Shown one piece after another: positions 52,101-63,912 of a DNA stretch of 64,000 bases. The position numbers were made by a program, and so were the translations under genes. Each line of letters opens with the position of its first letter. Position 1 is the stretch's first letter. The notes below the pieces were generated by a model that did no database searches, had not been told where the DNA came from, and saw only the letters and a list, made by a program, of their open reading frames with translations. The DNA is from Macrobrachium rosenbergii. Taxonomy: Eukaryota > Arthropoda > Malacostraca > Decapoda > Palaemonidae. Location: positions 82,514,971-82,578,970 of the forward strand of contig NC_089743.1 of assembly GCF_040412425.1 (NCBI RefSeq). The letters run 5' to 3'.

Positions 52101-53630
52101 AAACAAAAACACCAGGAGCCTGAAAGGTTAATGAAAGCCGCATTGCTCTTCCCCTACTGATCCAAGACCACAAATCTTTGTGGTTGTGAATAAAAATCTC
52201 GACATCGCAACTACCAAAGGTTAAGCGCACCGAAGGTCAAGATGGAGAAAATAAAACCGTGACAATCTAAACGAGGCGTTGAAAGGTTATTTACTGAAAA
52301 ATTAAGCCATTTTGGTAATGCTTTCCTAATCCGAAGCTCAAACATGTTCACCGCATCCTTAAGCTACCGTAAGCTCTCAGCAGCAATGGAAGAAGGAGGG
52401 AGAAGAATCGTGAGTTCCAAGAAAGGCGGGAATCAGCAGTGATGTTGCAGGAATGGAAGAGATAAAACAGCAGACGCATGAAAAATGAATATAACTTTCT
52501 TTCTCAGATTCCTTTACGGTGTGCTGTAACAAATGAATAAATGCTGTATTATATATAATTATGTATTAAAACTCAAAATTATGTACATAAACATAAATTG
52601 CAATATATTATATCATCGTTACTGGCAAACGAATGTATTCTTAATAACATTTTCCACCGATAATTCGATGTTTTCTAAAATACATTGAATTAAAGGTAAA
52701 ATTTATTATCATATGTAAAATGAGAATAACAGGTAATAATTGGAAAGATATATAAAAACACAAAAATATCGAAATAGGTATCTTTCCTTTCAAACGTGAA
52801 TACCTTTTAATTTGTCTAAATACGAACACCAACCAATCTGAAAATACACGCAGCCGAGCACTCTGTTAATCGATATCTTCAAGTCGTAAGCACTTTATCC
52901 GAAACAGCAGACACAAGAGTTTTTAAATAAAACACTAAATCACAAAAATCTAGCCTCGTTCAGTATACGAAACGTAAGTCTCAGGAATACAACCAATAAA
53001 TTCTCCTTGGCGTTAAATATAAAATTTCCCGTAAATACGAAAAGAAAAGGCCACGTTTACTAAATATATTGTCGGATTTTAACCCCCCAAAATAATGCAT
53101 ACTCTTTATGACAAATTGCAACTAAGCAAATGGGGAACCAATCTCTCAAGGTTTTATGACAAACTAAATTACACCGATGCATCAGGTAATTACAGGAAAT
53201 TGGTATCATAATCGCATAAAAATTGTAACTTTAAAACAACTTCCTCTTACGAAAAACAAAAAAACAAAAGATGCATAAATGTATGTATGTATCCTTACTA
53301 GTTATATTCTAGGAAACACAAATAAGCCAAAGCCCACTTCCAAGAGGAGACCACTACACAATAGACACAAAAATATTTTATCGGGGGGAATGCTTTACAA
53401 ATACTTGTATAATGCACTAATGTCTAATTAATTTGTAGTTGTTGAAATACAAGACTGCGTATCAGTCAACGATTGGAGAGATATTTGCAAACACTTACTC
53501 ATTTTCTTTCCACTACACTACCTTTATTTAAAATACTTATAAAAGAATAAATACCCAAAAGCCAATGAACTTCCATTATTAAAGTGATGACTAGCCAAAG
53601 GTATGCCAGACACTAAATAATAATGATGAT
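49141..53630. other. Unassigned DNA, the longest plain stretch
   Basis: 4.5 kb without long microsatellites. Frames of 60-86 codons on both strands show no motif (for example 49695-49910 plus, 50889-51149 minus, 51186-51416 minus). Small (AAAT)n-like sequence lies near 52047-52090. If a host exon exists in the window this region is a reasonable place to look, but I cannot point to one. Confidence 0.4.
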
Positions 53631-53634
53631 ATTA

Positions 53635-54250
53635 AAAGAAGAAGAAAAAGAAGAAAAGGCTATTCTTCGTGGAAGTAAATGCTGCAGGGAAGGTTAATGA
53701 GCAAATGGATGTCAGAATAAACGATATAAATGGAGACGCGGCAGCCCAAGTGAATGCAGTCCAGTCTTTGACCGATGGAGTGAGTAATAGAATAGCTGAT
53801 TGGCCCAATAATGGAAAGGGTAAGTATAAGTTTTGGAATACTTGTGATAACCGGTGGGGTTGTAAAGGAGTCGATTAAAAGGATGAGATATGGAGCAAAA
53901 ACTTGACTGATGGCATTGCATGTGAGGTGATGCGGCGCAGTTATGATGGTGAAACCGAGTAGCTGATCAGAGTTTTTAAGGTATTTCTGGATGAAGGAGA
54001 GGTTCCAGGGGAATGGGTGCTATATAATGGTAAAGGTGATAAAGGCGACTGTAAATATATCTGGGAATGTCTATGGTAGTATTTTGTATGAGAAAGCCAA
54101 ATGACATTAAGGACTGATGAGGATGACAGACGATTAATTAATGTAATGATAACAAAGTTGAATGAAATGGTAAGCAGTTGACCTGACTGTATTTGCGAGG
54201 CCAGTATGAGATGAGCTTCCACATACCTGGGAAAATATTCCACATGCAGA
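53635..54250 (+). mobile_element. LINE relic, linker and first RT blocks
   Basis: VNAAGKVNEQMDVRINDING (about 53675-53735) matches the linker VNAERKVNEQIDFVIKDGG of the LINE at 62.4 kb. GEWVLYNGKGDKGDCK (54008-54056) fits the xxWxxxxxxPLYKGKGDxxxCxNY block at the start of the RT domain. Stops, for example in DGETE followed by stop at about 53960, make it inactive. The sequence ends before the GFRxGRGC block. Confidence 0.8.
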
Positions 54251-54327
54251 GAGCATACGTTACCTTCTTGAGGGACACTCATGCACTTTCATGCAATTTT
54301 TCCTAGCAGACGCGACAGGGTAAATTT

Positions 54328-54475
54328 CTAGTCTTCTTCTTCTTCTTCTTCTTCTTCCCAGCTTGTTCCCATTTTCATATGGGGCCGCCGTGATGCCTTC
54401 TTTGAAGGACTTTTGGCTTTTGGGGTAGACTTCGTAGTCCCGATCGGCTGCCCTGCCTGACATCGCTTAGACCCG
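54328..54475 (-). mobile_element. Short retroelement sharing the 48.3-kb LINE tail
   Basis: On the minus strand a body of about 90 bases (GGGCAGCCGATCGGGACTAC, AGTCCTTCAAAGAAGGC) is followed by CCCCATATGAAAATGGGAAC, AAGCTGGGAAG and (AAG)n. The last 45 bases match the 3' end of the LINE at 48460-48508 including the CCCAT/ATGGG hairpin. It is probably a non-autonomous element mobilised by that LINE. A 67-codon minus frame (54260-54463) is incidental. Confidence 0.75.
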
Positions 54476-56326
54476 GGTATTGTGTACATTAATACTGAAA
54501 ATATCTAAGATACAAATTTGTCTTTGACTTACTAAAGGTGTAAAGTTTTGTCTGGCTTATTAAAAAACATGATGTCACCGCCAGACCTGAAAGCTTCAGA
54601 GAAGCTTAGATGGCAGCTTAGGGGAACGGAGGGTTATTTCTGTGCAGCATGATAGAAAAATATAAAAAAGCAAACCAGAATTTCATAGCATTCACTGATG
54701 AAGAACAAGAATAAGGAATGCAACATTTTAACCACCGCTTACAATGAAAACAAAACTTTCAGATTCGAACAAGACCCTAAGTTACAGAACGATGAACAGC
54801 AATAAAGATTCACGCGATTGACTACAGTAACGAGACTATACAGCATAACTTCGTTAAAGCTCTGGAAATGAAAAGAACAAAAAAACGTACATTTCCACAA
54901 AGTAATAATTAGGGTTTCGGGATTTTCTAGCCCGTCATGTCTCGCCAATTTTTATGACCTTCCCTTTTTCAGGACCTGGTATATCACTTCATCTGAGCTT
55001 TTGTATAATATCTTAGTGTCTCCCTTCGCTTTCCTCTCTTAGTTCTTAACTAGACAACAATACAGGACCTAACAACCTGTCAGCGTTCATAATAAAATAA
55101 TATTTTCTTCTTATAAAAGATTCAAGGATGGAACGTGCACCATCATAAATCAGTTTCCGAATGTTTTACATCTGTTATCAGTTAAACGGAAGATTTTAAT
55201 ATATACGTAGCAGCTAAAGAGAACTGACAATAATGATGACTTCAGCAACGATAATGATGGGAAAAATAACACAGCAATTTATCTCCGATCACAAAACTGA
55301 ACTTTTAACGACGAAATCTCACGAAAGAGGAAAAGATAAAGAGCACCTCTCTTTTTATTCGTAAAATCTACTGATAAGTTAGTTCCTCAATTTTATGTCC
55401 AAATTTATACTGAATTGTCGATGACAGCTTCTTATAACTGAAATTATTTTTCAAATTACCGACCTAACGAGAGTAATTGGCTAAATAATTTCAAGGGCTT
55501 GTTGCAAAGGATAGGGCCAAGAGGACACAGACCTCGTAAATCAATAATTACCCGGGGAAAATGGTGGTATCTCTTACAACCGAATCCTTTCGTCAAAATT
55601 CTGCTCTCTCTCTCCCTCTCTCTCTCTCTTTCCTTCCGCTAGCCACCTTCACTGCTAATTAGCAAAACAATGTGTTGCAAATCCAGGTGCTCTTTGCCAC
55701 GTTTTACAGCGTGCAGAGCCGACCTGTAATAATACTACGTCACCACACACCCTTGATGGACGACCCAACTCTCTGGAAGCTTCAGAACATGCTAAACGAC
55801 GTCGTTTTTTAAGGGCGATATTCCTGGCGCTGACCGAGTCATTTTACCTGCATTCAGCCAGCCATACCCGAGGTTCTCATTAAAGGGAACACCTCTCTTT
55901 ATCTTTAAAGCTTTAGGGCTGAGGCAAGAGGCCCAGGAGCCCGATTGGGGGTCCCGTAATAAAGGCCGAGTTTGTAGTCTTCAGTTCGCTACTTTATATG
56001 TTGCTTGTTAGTAGTAATTCTGGGTGCTGTCCCTTTATGACGAGTTCTTAAAGATTTCGAATTTTGGAGATGGAACGTAAGGGTTACCATGACAGCGGTT
56101 GCAAATGGGACTTTGACCTTTAAGGCAGACTGAAGGAAGGATTGCCATTACCATAAATTTCCTCTCCAGCAGGTCTCTGGAAGCATGATGACCCTCCTGG
56201 TATGGCAGTGTTCGATTTTTCCATAATATTTAAGTGCCATTACCATACGGTACACTCACATTCGCATCCTACCCCAGCATCGACCTCCACTTGTGGGCGA
56301 ATGTATAGTTGCCTTTATAGATGTCT
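54476..56326. other. Unassigned DNA, GC-richer toward the right
   Basis: A short CT-rich stretch lies at 55600-55630. From about 55500 to 56200 the GC content is above the window average. No frame with motif support. Confidence 0.4.
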
Positions 56327-56385
56327 CTATTTGCAAGTCTTAATCAATACAAGAATCTATTTGCAAGTCTTAATCAATACAAGTA
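56327..56385. repeat. Short tandem duplication, about 28 bp x 2
   Basis: CTATTTGCAAGTCTTAATCA and ATACAAG repeat directly with no change. Confidence 0.92.
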
Positions 56386-58730
56386 AGGGAATGTAATAAC
56401 GAAAGTGAGGCGTAAAAGATATCTTTTTGCCTCTTCTGTCTTAATAAAATCTAACTTATATGATGTATTGACGAATGAGGTCCACCTAAAGAACTTCTGA
56501 GCCATGCAAAACAGATACGCAATAATACTAAGAAACTAATACACTCACTGCAGCAAGAGGCAGACAAAGCCTGCCAAGTTTAGTTGTGAAAGGCATTTTA
56601 ATTAAATATCCATCTTACAAATTAAAGGAATGGAAACCTGAAAGGTTAGGTACAAAACACTTCGGAAATTCGTCAGAAACCATCGACATCAATAAGAGTT
56701 CTTGAGGTCAAAGTAGTTTATTTTTAAATCGCAGGGAAAGTTTCATTTACGATAGTGTTTAAAGATTTTTCCCTTTATAAAAGATACACATCCATATGCT
56801 ATGCAAAGGCAATGAGTTAAATCTGTCCCAGTACTAATATCCTCTAGTCGCGATTACCTTTCAGAGTTTCTTCTGTGCTCCCTGTTCACCGCATTTTTTT
56901 CTGATAACAAAGTTGAAAAACAGAACATATTCCCAAATAAGGGTGAAAGTGAATTTCGCCTTCACAGCATTTCAGTCACTTCCTGTGAATACCAATACCC
57001 TAAAGTCCGCCTCGCTGTGAACTAGTGTATTACACAAAATACGAAAGTAGACAAGAAAATGCGTACAAACTACTTCTTGTAACAGGACTCCTATGAAGAT
57101 ACTCAGAAAATCTCATTGCATAGACAAAGAGAGAGCAATTCTACATAGCTTCCGACAGACTTAGGATGACTGAAACCAGAGAATAAAAAGACCTTAACAG
57201 ACGACGAAGATGAAAATATTGCTATTAAGAGGAATGATGTGGGTGAGATAGAATCATGAGAAAAAAATACTTCCAGTTGGGAAGGAACACATTATGCCCT
57301 GTCATCCATTTATGTAGACCTAAAAAAAAAACTACAAGTAATAATAAAAGAGAAAAATGTATTTCAGTTATGGTTAGTAGAACTGGTGTCACAGCATTAA
57401 GGTTACTGATGAAGAAAAGCAGAAGAGTAAAGCCATACACGGGAATGGGGCTAAGAAAGCCTTATGCCAAATTTGAGGAGGGCCTTAAAAATAAAAAGAG
57501 CAACAATAAATCTTTCTCCAGAGTCCTGCAAAGAAGGCAGTCAAACAGAAGTAAAACAGGCAAGATGGTTTCTCTTGACTGGTGGTTGATCTAAGATTGA
57601 ACCAGAAGATGCATTAATAATTCACTGAGCACAAGCAATGCACAAAACACCCATAAGAAACAAATTTCACATTTACTGTACGATTTTGCAGAAAAAAAAA
57701 TCCTTAAGATAGCATATAATCCTGCTCCTAATTACAAAAAAAATTCAAGTAAACGAAACTGCTTGTGCGGGAGAGTTCCCTTCAGACTGACTTCACTAAT
57801 AAGTAAAAGCACAGATCGACAAAATTTCCAAAGAAATGTATCAGTATGCATTAGACGAAACGACTCCCAGACGGGATATCGACCCCGTCCTTTAAGGATT
57901 GCAAAAGGGACTACTACAATGGTATCCCATGAGTGCTAATGAAACTGGGCGACGGGCGATTTGACGCGCTCCGAATTCGTTAGAAGAGTCTTTCTCGACA
58001 AGATGGGTTAATTATAGTAGGCTGTGTTTGACGGTGCATGAATCGTGGCGGAGGACACCTTTTTCCTTCTGAATGAGTAATGAATCTTCAAAAGGACCCC
58101 AAGATGGGAAGACTGCAATGTATTTTAAGGAATATGTATGCCGTTAACAGTGCATGATTTCAAAGAACACTTACTAATTTCAAGTAGGTGACAATCAATG
58201 ACCTTCAGTCAAGCGGACCTTCAAAAAGATTTTAGTTAAAAATTATACCGCACTAAGGTATCCATGAATACCAACAACGAACTTGAAAAAAAGTACATGC
58301 ACCGAAAGTACACAACAGGGACTTTTGGGAATTATTTAAGAGAGATTTCCATTTGTCTAACACTTCAGTACATAGAGTCAGTTGTTCTATGATCACATTT
58401 CTAAATATAGTTACGCTAAGAAACCACAATATCTGATAATCATGGTACATAATATTAATATAAGTAATAACATAAAATAGAAAACTTATTGTCTACATTA
58501 TAACTGTTTCACATCGTATAACAATTCATTTTATGCTACCAGATTTTATGTCAATTCTAAAACATACCAGTCCACGATTTTGATTGGTATATATTCTTAA
58601 TAATCTTTAATAAAACGATGAATGGATATAAATATAATCACATATGCACATAATGAAAAGGTCCCCTTACTAAGTCAGTAGATGAAGACAAAAATCTAAG
58701 TACATAATATAATATATTAATAAAAACGAC
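56386..58730. other. Unassigned DNA
   Basis: A 112-codon plus-strand frame (57256-57594) is basic and has no family motif. A possible degenerate tRNA-like stretch on the minus strand near 57850-57960 was judged too weak. Confidence 0.4.
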
Positions 58731-59265
58731 AATCTTCAATGGAACGTTCTTCTTTAATGGGAAGTACTGGCCAACTGCATAATTTTCTATCTTAAAACGC
58801 AATCATCAAAGCATCGCCGTCTTCAGTCAAAAGTAACTGATGAGCACATGATCTCTTAATTAATCAGAAGCTTAAAAATCAATGCACCGTTCGTCTTTAG
58901 TGAGTACTTGCTAAGCACATAATCTCTTTATCAGAAGTGTAAAAATAAGTTCACTATCCGACTACAGTAAGCTGTGAGAAATACTAACTGAGCATATAAT
59001 CCCCTGATCAGAAGCGTAACCATCAATGCACCATCCTTCTTCAGTGAGGACTACTAGCTAAAACATAACCTCTTGATCAGAAGCGTAATCAATAATGTAC
59101 CGTCCTTCTCAGTAAGACTTACTAGCTCACAAATGATCTCTTAATCGGCAGCGTAACCATCAATGCACCGTCCTTCTTTAGTGGGCAGTGCTAAAAGCAC
59201 ATAATCTCTTGACCAGAAATGCAATCATCAATGCGTCGTTCGCCTTCAGTGAGAAGTGCGTTCAA
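58731..59265. repeat. Minisatellite, about 70 bp x 8
   Basis: The unit contains AGCACATAATCTCTTGATCA, GAAGCGTAACCATCAATGCA and CCGTCCTTCTTCAGTGAGAA. Copies occur near 58742, 58812, 58887, 58950, 59030, 59099, 59166 and 59234 (reference CTTC position). Divergence is moderate. The 63-codon frame at 59188-59379 starts inside it and is not supported. Confidence 0.9.
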
Positions 59266-60052
59266 CTCGGCAGAGGTTCGAAGACCGCCCTCTCAATTAT
59301 CACCGACACCAAGCTAGCTCAATGGGAGAATGAGATGGCAATGCAGTATTTTATGATTCGGTCCATTACCGCCTGGTAATTTATGCTCCTCTAGATGGTA
59401 TACGAGTCATCAGTGTTTATGAAAGTGCAAAAACTGTCGTTCCCGCATCTGATAAAAGTATTGCACTGCTTCCAGCCGCATCTGATTTAAATATGAGCGC
59501 AGCTCCTAGTGGAAGCTGTTTATCTCAAGTCCCTTTATACTGCCTTCCGCCAGACAGCAACCATAATAACTAATACTTTCGAATCTTGTGATGTGCCATA
59601 GCCTCTTTATCGTAGCTTTTATACATTATAGGGCTTGAGTTCTTCAGCTTGTGGATACTCTCAAACTTTAATCATTTCTTTCGTTTATTTATTTATATAA
59701 CGATCTTTGTATCATTAGCAATCATTTCTTCGTTTACTAGTTTCTCACTGATTCTATCTAAAATCAACTTTAATTTGTATTTTTAATTTTTATTTGATGT
59801 CTGCTGTGATATTCCCGTTTTCGAATATGAGTTTTAGACTCACTGACAGCAAATGGGCGTTAGGCTTCTTAAAGAACGTACAGATATTATGAACACTAAT
59901 GATAATTACAACGGTTATTGAGAGATGGAAATAACTTGATATTTATATGAGTTTAAAAGAAAATATATCAAGAATACTATTCCCAGGCACTTACATAATC
60001 AAAATAAATGGACACGAACATACGTGAGAAACTTCGGGTCTGGTAATTCTCT
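59266..60052. other. Unassigned DNA
   Basis: No feature recognised. Confidence 0.5.
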
Positions 60053-60149
<97 letters not shown>

Positions 60150-60197
60150 AATACACAGATATACCACAAGGCAAATTAAATAAGGAGTAAATGTTTT

Positions 60198-60281
<84 letters not shown>
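60053..60281. repeat. Two (TA)n microsatellites with spacer
   Basis: TA at 60053-60147 and 60203-60281, with 55 bases of mixed sequence between. Confidence 0.97.
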
Positions 60282-60282
<1 letters not shown>

Positions 60283-60416
60283 CATGAAACTACAAATGTC
60301 GTTTAATATCAAATTCACGCTACCTCAGGAATATCTCCGATGATAAATGGATTAGTACTGCCAATACGAAACCTCGACACTGATTGTATATAAATCACGG
60401 TGTGATAAGAAATTTC

Positions 60417-60426
60417 ATATATATAT

Positions 60427-60461
<35 letters not shown>

Positions 60462-60500
60462 CAATATAATATACTGTATATATATATATATGTGTGTGTA
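60417..60500. repeat. (TA)n microsatellite, interrupted
   Basis: TA with ATACATACATAC and TGTGTGTG variants. Confidence 0.94.
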
Positions 60501-60700
60501 TAGTATTTACACCCTAGTTTAAATTTGCCGTATGGTATATCTGTGAATATATATACACTTGAACTGCCAGAATACAATAAGTAAAAATGAAGATGTACCA
60601 TTGGAAAAATGAAACACGGGCATAAATCCCCAAAGTTCTCACCTCTAGTAATCTTTGACAACTTCAAGGGGACTGATGCATAGTGAAAGACATTTTGCAA

Positions 60701-60701
<1 letters not shown>

Positions 60702-60781
<80 letters not shown>

Positions 60782-60790
60782 CATTACAAT

Positions 60791-60842
<52 letters not shown>

Positions 60843-60856
60843 TACAAACTTGTTGG

Positions 60857-60919
<63 letters not shown>
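60702..60919. repeat. (TA)n cluster, three tracts
   Basis: TA at 60702-60778, (AC)n(TA)n at 60792-60838 and TA at 60858-60919. Confidence 0.97.
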
Positions 60920-60922
<3 letters not shown>

Positions 60923-61169
60923 TTATTTCAAAAGGGAGGTCTTGCTATTCCAGTTTAGTGGAAATATTTGTGGATGTAAACCGCATGCTTACTAATGTTG
61001 TTTTTTGCATAGTTATTTCGTTTTAGTTCTTGAATTGAACAAATTTTCTTCTGTAACCTTCCGTCGCAAACAAATATCATCTGAGATGTTGTTATCCAAT
61101 GACACATCTATAATAGATGGTTGTTTACAGGTGGTGCCGTATTTAGTGTCAAGTGGTATGATATCCTAA

Positions 61170-61446
61170 GTTAAGTACACCTTAGTTTAACCAGACCACT
61201 GAGCTGATTAACAGCTCTCCTAGGGCTGGCCCGAAGGATTAGATTTATTTTACGTGGCTAAGAACCAACTGGTTACCTAGCAACGGGACCTACAACAATG
61301 TAGGAACCCGAACCACATTATAGCGAGAAATGAATTTCTATCACCAGAAATAAATTCCTCTAATTCTTCATTGGCCGGCAGGGATTCGAACGCGGGCCCG
61401 GCAGAGTGCTATCTGAGAACGGTACCGACCAGTCCAACGAAGAACT
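61170..61446 (-). mobile_element. tRNA-derived SINE copy D
   Basis: Full-length SINE on the minus strand with a recognisable head (GATTCGAACGCGGGC on the plus strand is the B-box region) and body. It is in direct orientation with copy E, about 350 bases apart. Confidence 0.92.
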
Positions 61447-61775
61447 GAAATACGTGTACTTTTTTTTATATGAGCATGGAAGTTTTGTTTCCAAAGATTT
61501 TTCTTGTGTTATGAACAATTTGGACGATTATTCATAATGCAAAGAATGGAAAATGAACAAGGATGCATCCTAATAGCCTCCACTGGCCTTCCCTATTGTA
61601 GGATGCCACAAACTACCAGGTACTGGATCTCGTTAAGCCTAACCGATAAGGTACATCACCTCAAGTAATTGGCGGTAACGTTGTAATAAAAAAAAAAAAA
61701 AAAAAGGCAGCATATCAGGCCGAGACCACCTGGAAATAGGCTTCGATAAATATGACTACACACGTCAAGCAACGG
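61447..61775. other. Unassigned DNA with a poly(A) run
   Basis: An A-run of about 22 at 61685-61705 could be the tail of a plus-strand retroelement ending there. The body at 61560-61684 is not recognised. Confidence 0.4.
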
Positions 61776-61792
61776 TGTTAATGTCTGAAAAA

Positions 61793-62071
61793 GTTAAGTA
61801 TACCTTAGTTTAACCAGACCACTGAGCTGATTAACAGCTCTCCTAGGGCTGGCCCGAAGGATTAGACTTATTTTACGTGGCTAAGAACCAACTGGCTACC
61901 TAGCAACGGGACCTACAGCTTATTGTGGAATCCGAACCACATTATGACGAGACGTGAATGTCTATCACCATAAATAAATTTCTCTAATTCTTCATTGGCC
62001 GGTCGGAGAGTCGAACGCTGGGCCAACAGCGTGCTAGCCAAGAGCTCTACCCACCCTCCCAATGAAGAACT
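61793..62071 (-). mobile_element. tRNA-derived SINE copy E with perfect target-site duplication
   Basis: Flanked by TGTTAATGTCTG at 61776-61787 and 62074-62085, a perfect 12-base target-site duplication. The head has TCGAACGCTGGGCC in the B-box position and the body is full length. The flawless duplication suggests this is among the younger insertions in the window. Confidence 0.95.
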
Positions 62072-62349
62072 CTTGTTAATGTCTGCATGACATTATAACC
62101 TTATAACCATAAATGACACAACAGATGTCTGTAGTTAAAGTTTCCTGTCATGATGAGAAAAAAGTCTGGGGAAGTGTTTGGAGTGGGGCTTGACTGTCAA
62201 AATTACACAGTTTTTCTGAGGTGCAATTGCATGACAGAATAGACGATCACGCATTGGTATAGAGGAGAATGAATATGGTATTCAGGAAGAAACTAAGAGG
62301 TAAAAAAGTCAAATTATAAGAATAAAGGGAAGAAGGTGAGCACGAACTA

Positions 62350-63627
62350 CAGGGAGAAAAAGATGTTATTCTACGGGTAAGTGAATGCAGAAAGAAAGGT
62401 TAATGAACAAATCGACTTCGTCATAAAAGATGGAGGTGAGGAGATACTGCCGGAAGTAATCCTGTGTCGATTTCATGGTTTTTCTCAAGATTTGTGGAAA
62501 GAGGAAAGTAGGAAAGTAAAAGGGGCAGAAGTGAATAAAATGAGAGCAGAAGGCATTAGTGCAAGCTTGAGAATGCTTCTGGGAATGACTGCACATGATG
62601 TTGGGGGGCAATTCAGAGGTACCAGCATGGAAAGACATTAGGAGTTGCTCGCACTGCAAGTGAGATATTGCTTTAAAGCAATGATAAGTGATAGTACGAC
62701 TGAGTAGCTCAGCAGTGTTTCAAAGCCATGTCCGAAAGAGAGAAAGATTATGAAGGAATGGGTGAGAGCCATAATTGTTTTATAGCATGAAAATAAAGGA
62801 AACAGTAGCAACTGCAAGAATTGTGACTGAGAAAGTAAGGCAGATGAAAACAACTGAGGAAAAGCACAGTGTTTGAACAGGCAAAGACGACAATCTGTGG
62901 ATCAAATCTTTGTTATGAAACTGTTACGTGAAAAATTTTAATGTATAAGTAAAAAACTACACGTGGCACATATGAATTTCAAACTAACTAATGACAGAAC
63001 TGATACAGAGACAATGCAGATGTTGATGATGTATGGTTGGAATTTAGCTGTAGACAATACTTGAACATCTTTATGGCGGAAACAAAAAAAAAAATTGTTA
63101 GAATATGTAGACAGGAAAGGGACTTGTCTGGTGTAAAAGTAGGTCGAGACAAGCATGTCTTATGTCTCCAAAAGTGTTTAATATCTTTACAAAACAATGT
63201 AATGGTAGAAGTCACAGAAAATAAATTAGTAAGTTTAAATTTGAGGAAGAAGAAATAAGCCATGAATAGATTTTGGAATGGTTAATGGCTGGAGAAAATA
63301 AAATAATGAAAGGGTATAGTGAAATCGAACTGCAAAACCAAGTGAATGTTATTGGAAGTGGTTGCTGTGAAGGTTGAGAGTAAATATGAGCAAGGCTACG
63401 ATGGTACATGGAGACCAGGATCATGAAACAGCGAATATTAATTTGAATGGTAGACAAACCGAAGAAATTGAATTTTTCAGGATATTTGGAGCGTATACAA
63501 CTGATTATAGTATGACGAGGGAAGAGGCAAGTCACAGACAAGGTGGAGCAAGAAGGTAGCTGGGTGACAGTAAAAGTTTAAGAAAGGTTGGGATTCACTG
63601 TATGCCAAGCTGGTAATGTATACAGTA
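62350..63627 (+). mobile_element. LINE relic, linker through RT, left of nested SINE
   Basis: The longest LINE relic here, plus strand. In order: VNAERKVNEQIDFVIKDGG (about 62375-62430), linker; EWVRAIIVL (about 62755-62785), first RT block; VDQIFVMKLLREKF (62897-62938); KLHVAHMNFKLTNDR (62953-62997), the palm A block in which the usual FDxxKAYDR is altered; then RVNMSKATMVHGDQDHE (about 63378-63428) and NLNGRQTEEIEFFRIFGAY (about 63442-63500), the KSK and YLG blocks; then SMTREEASHR and KGWDSLYAKLVMYT (about 63570-63625). Stops and frame shifts separate blocks, and the YADD block is not recognisable. It continues after the SINE. Confidence 0.87.
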
Positions 63628-63912
63628 GTTCTTCATTGGAGGGGTGGGTAGAACTCTCGGCTAGCACGCTGTTAGCCCAGCGTTCGATTCTCCGACCGGC
63701 CAATGAAAAATTAGAGGAATTTATTTCTGGAGATAGAAATTCATTTCTCGTCATAATGTGGTTCCGGATTCCATTAAAGCTGTAGGTCCGTTGCTTAGGT
63801 AACCAGTTGGTTCTTAGCCACGTAAAAAAATAAATCTAATCCTTCTGGCCAGCCCTAGGAGAGCTGTTAATCAGCTCAGTGGTCTGGATTAAACTAAGAT
63901 ATACCTATCTTT
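63628..63912 (+). mobile_element. tRNA-derived SINE copy F, nested in the LINE
   Basis: Plus-strand copy, so the tRNA-like head reads directly. TTCATTGG (63632-63639) and CCAATGAA (63700-63707) form a perfect 8-bp acceptor-like stem, and GCGTTCGATTCTCC (about 63680-63694) is the B box. The body follows, with GTTCTTAGCCACGT and CCAGCCCTAGGAGAGCTGTT. The 3' end is at AAACTAAGATATACC and a T-rich tail. The orientation is opposite to copies A to E. A target-site duplication could not be fixed. Confidence 0.93.

Noticed and set aside
57256..57594. 112-codon basic frame
   Set aside because: No family motif; the lysine and arginine content follows from the A-rich sequence.
57850..57960. Possible tRNA or tRNA-like sequence on the minus strand (GGGTCGATATCCCG as B box)
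   Set aside because: The B box is poor, the A box is unconvincing and I could not form the arms; a covariance search would decide.
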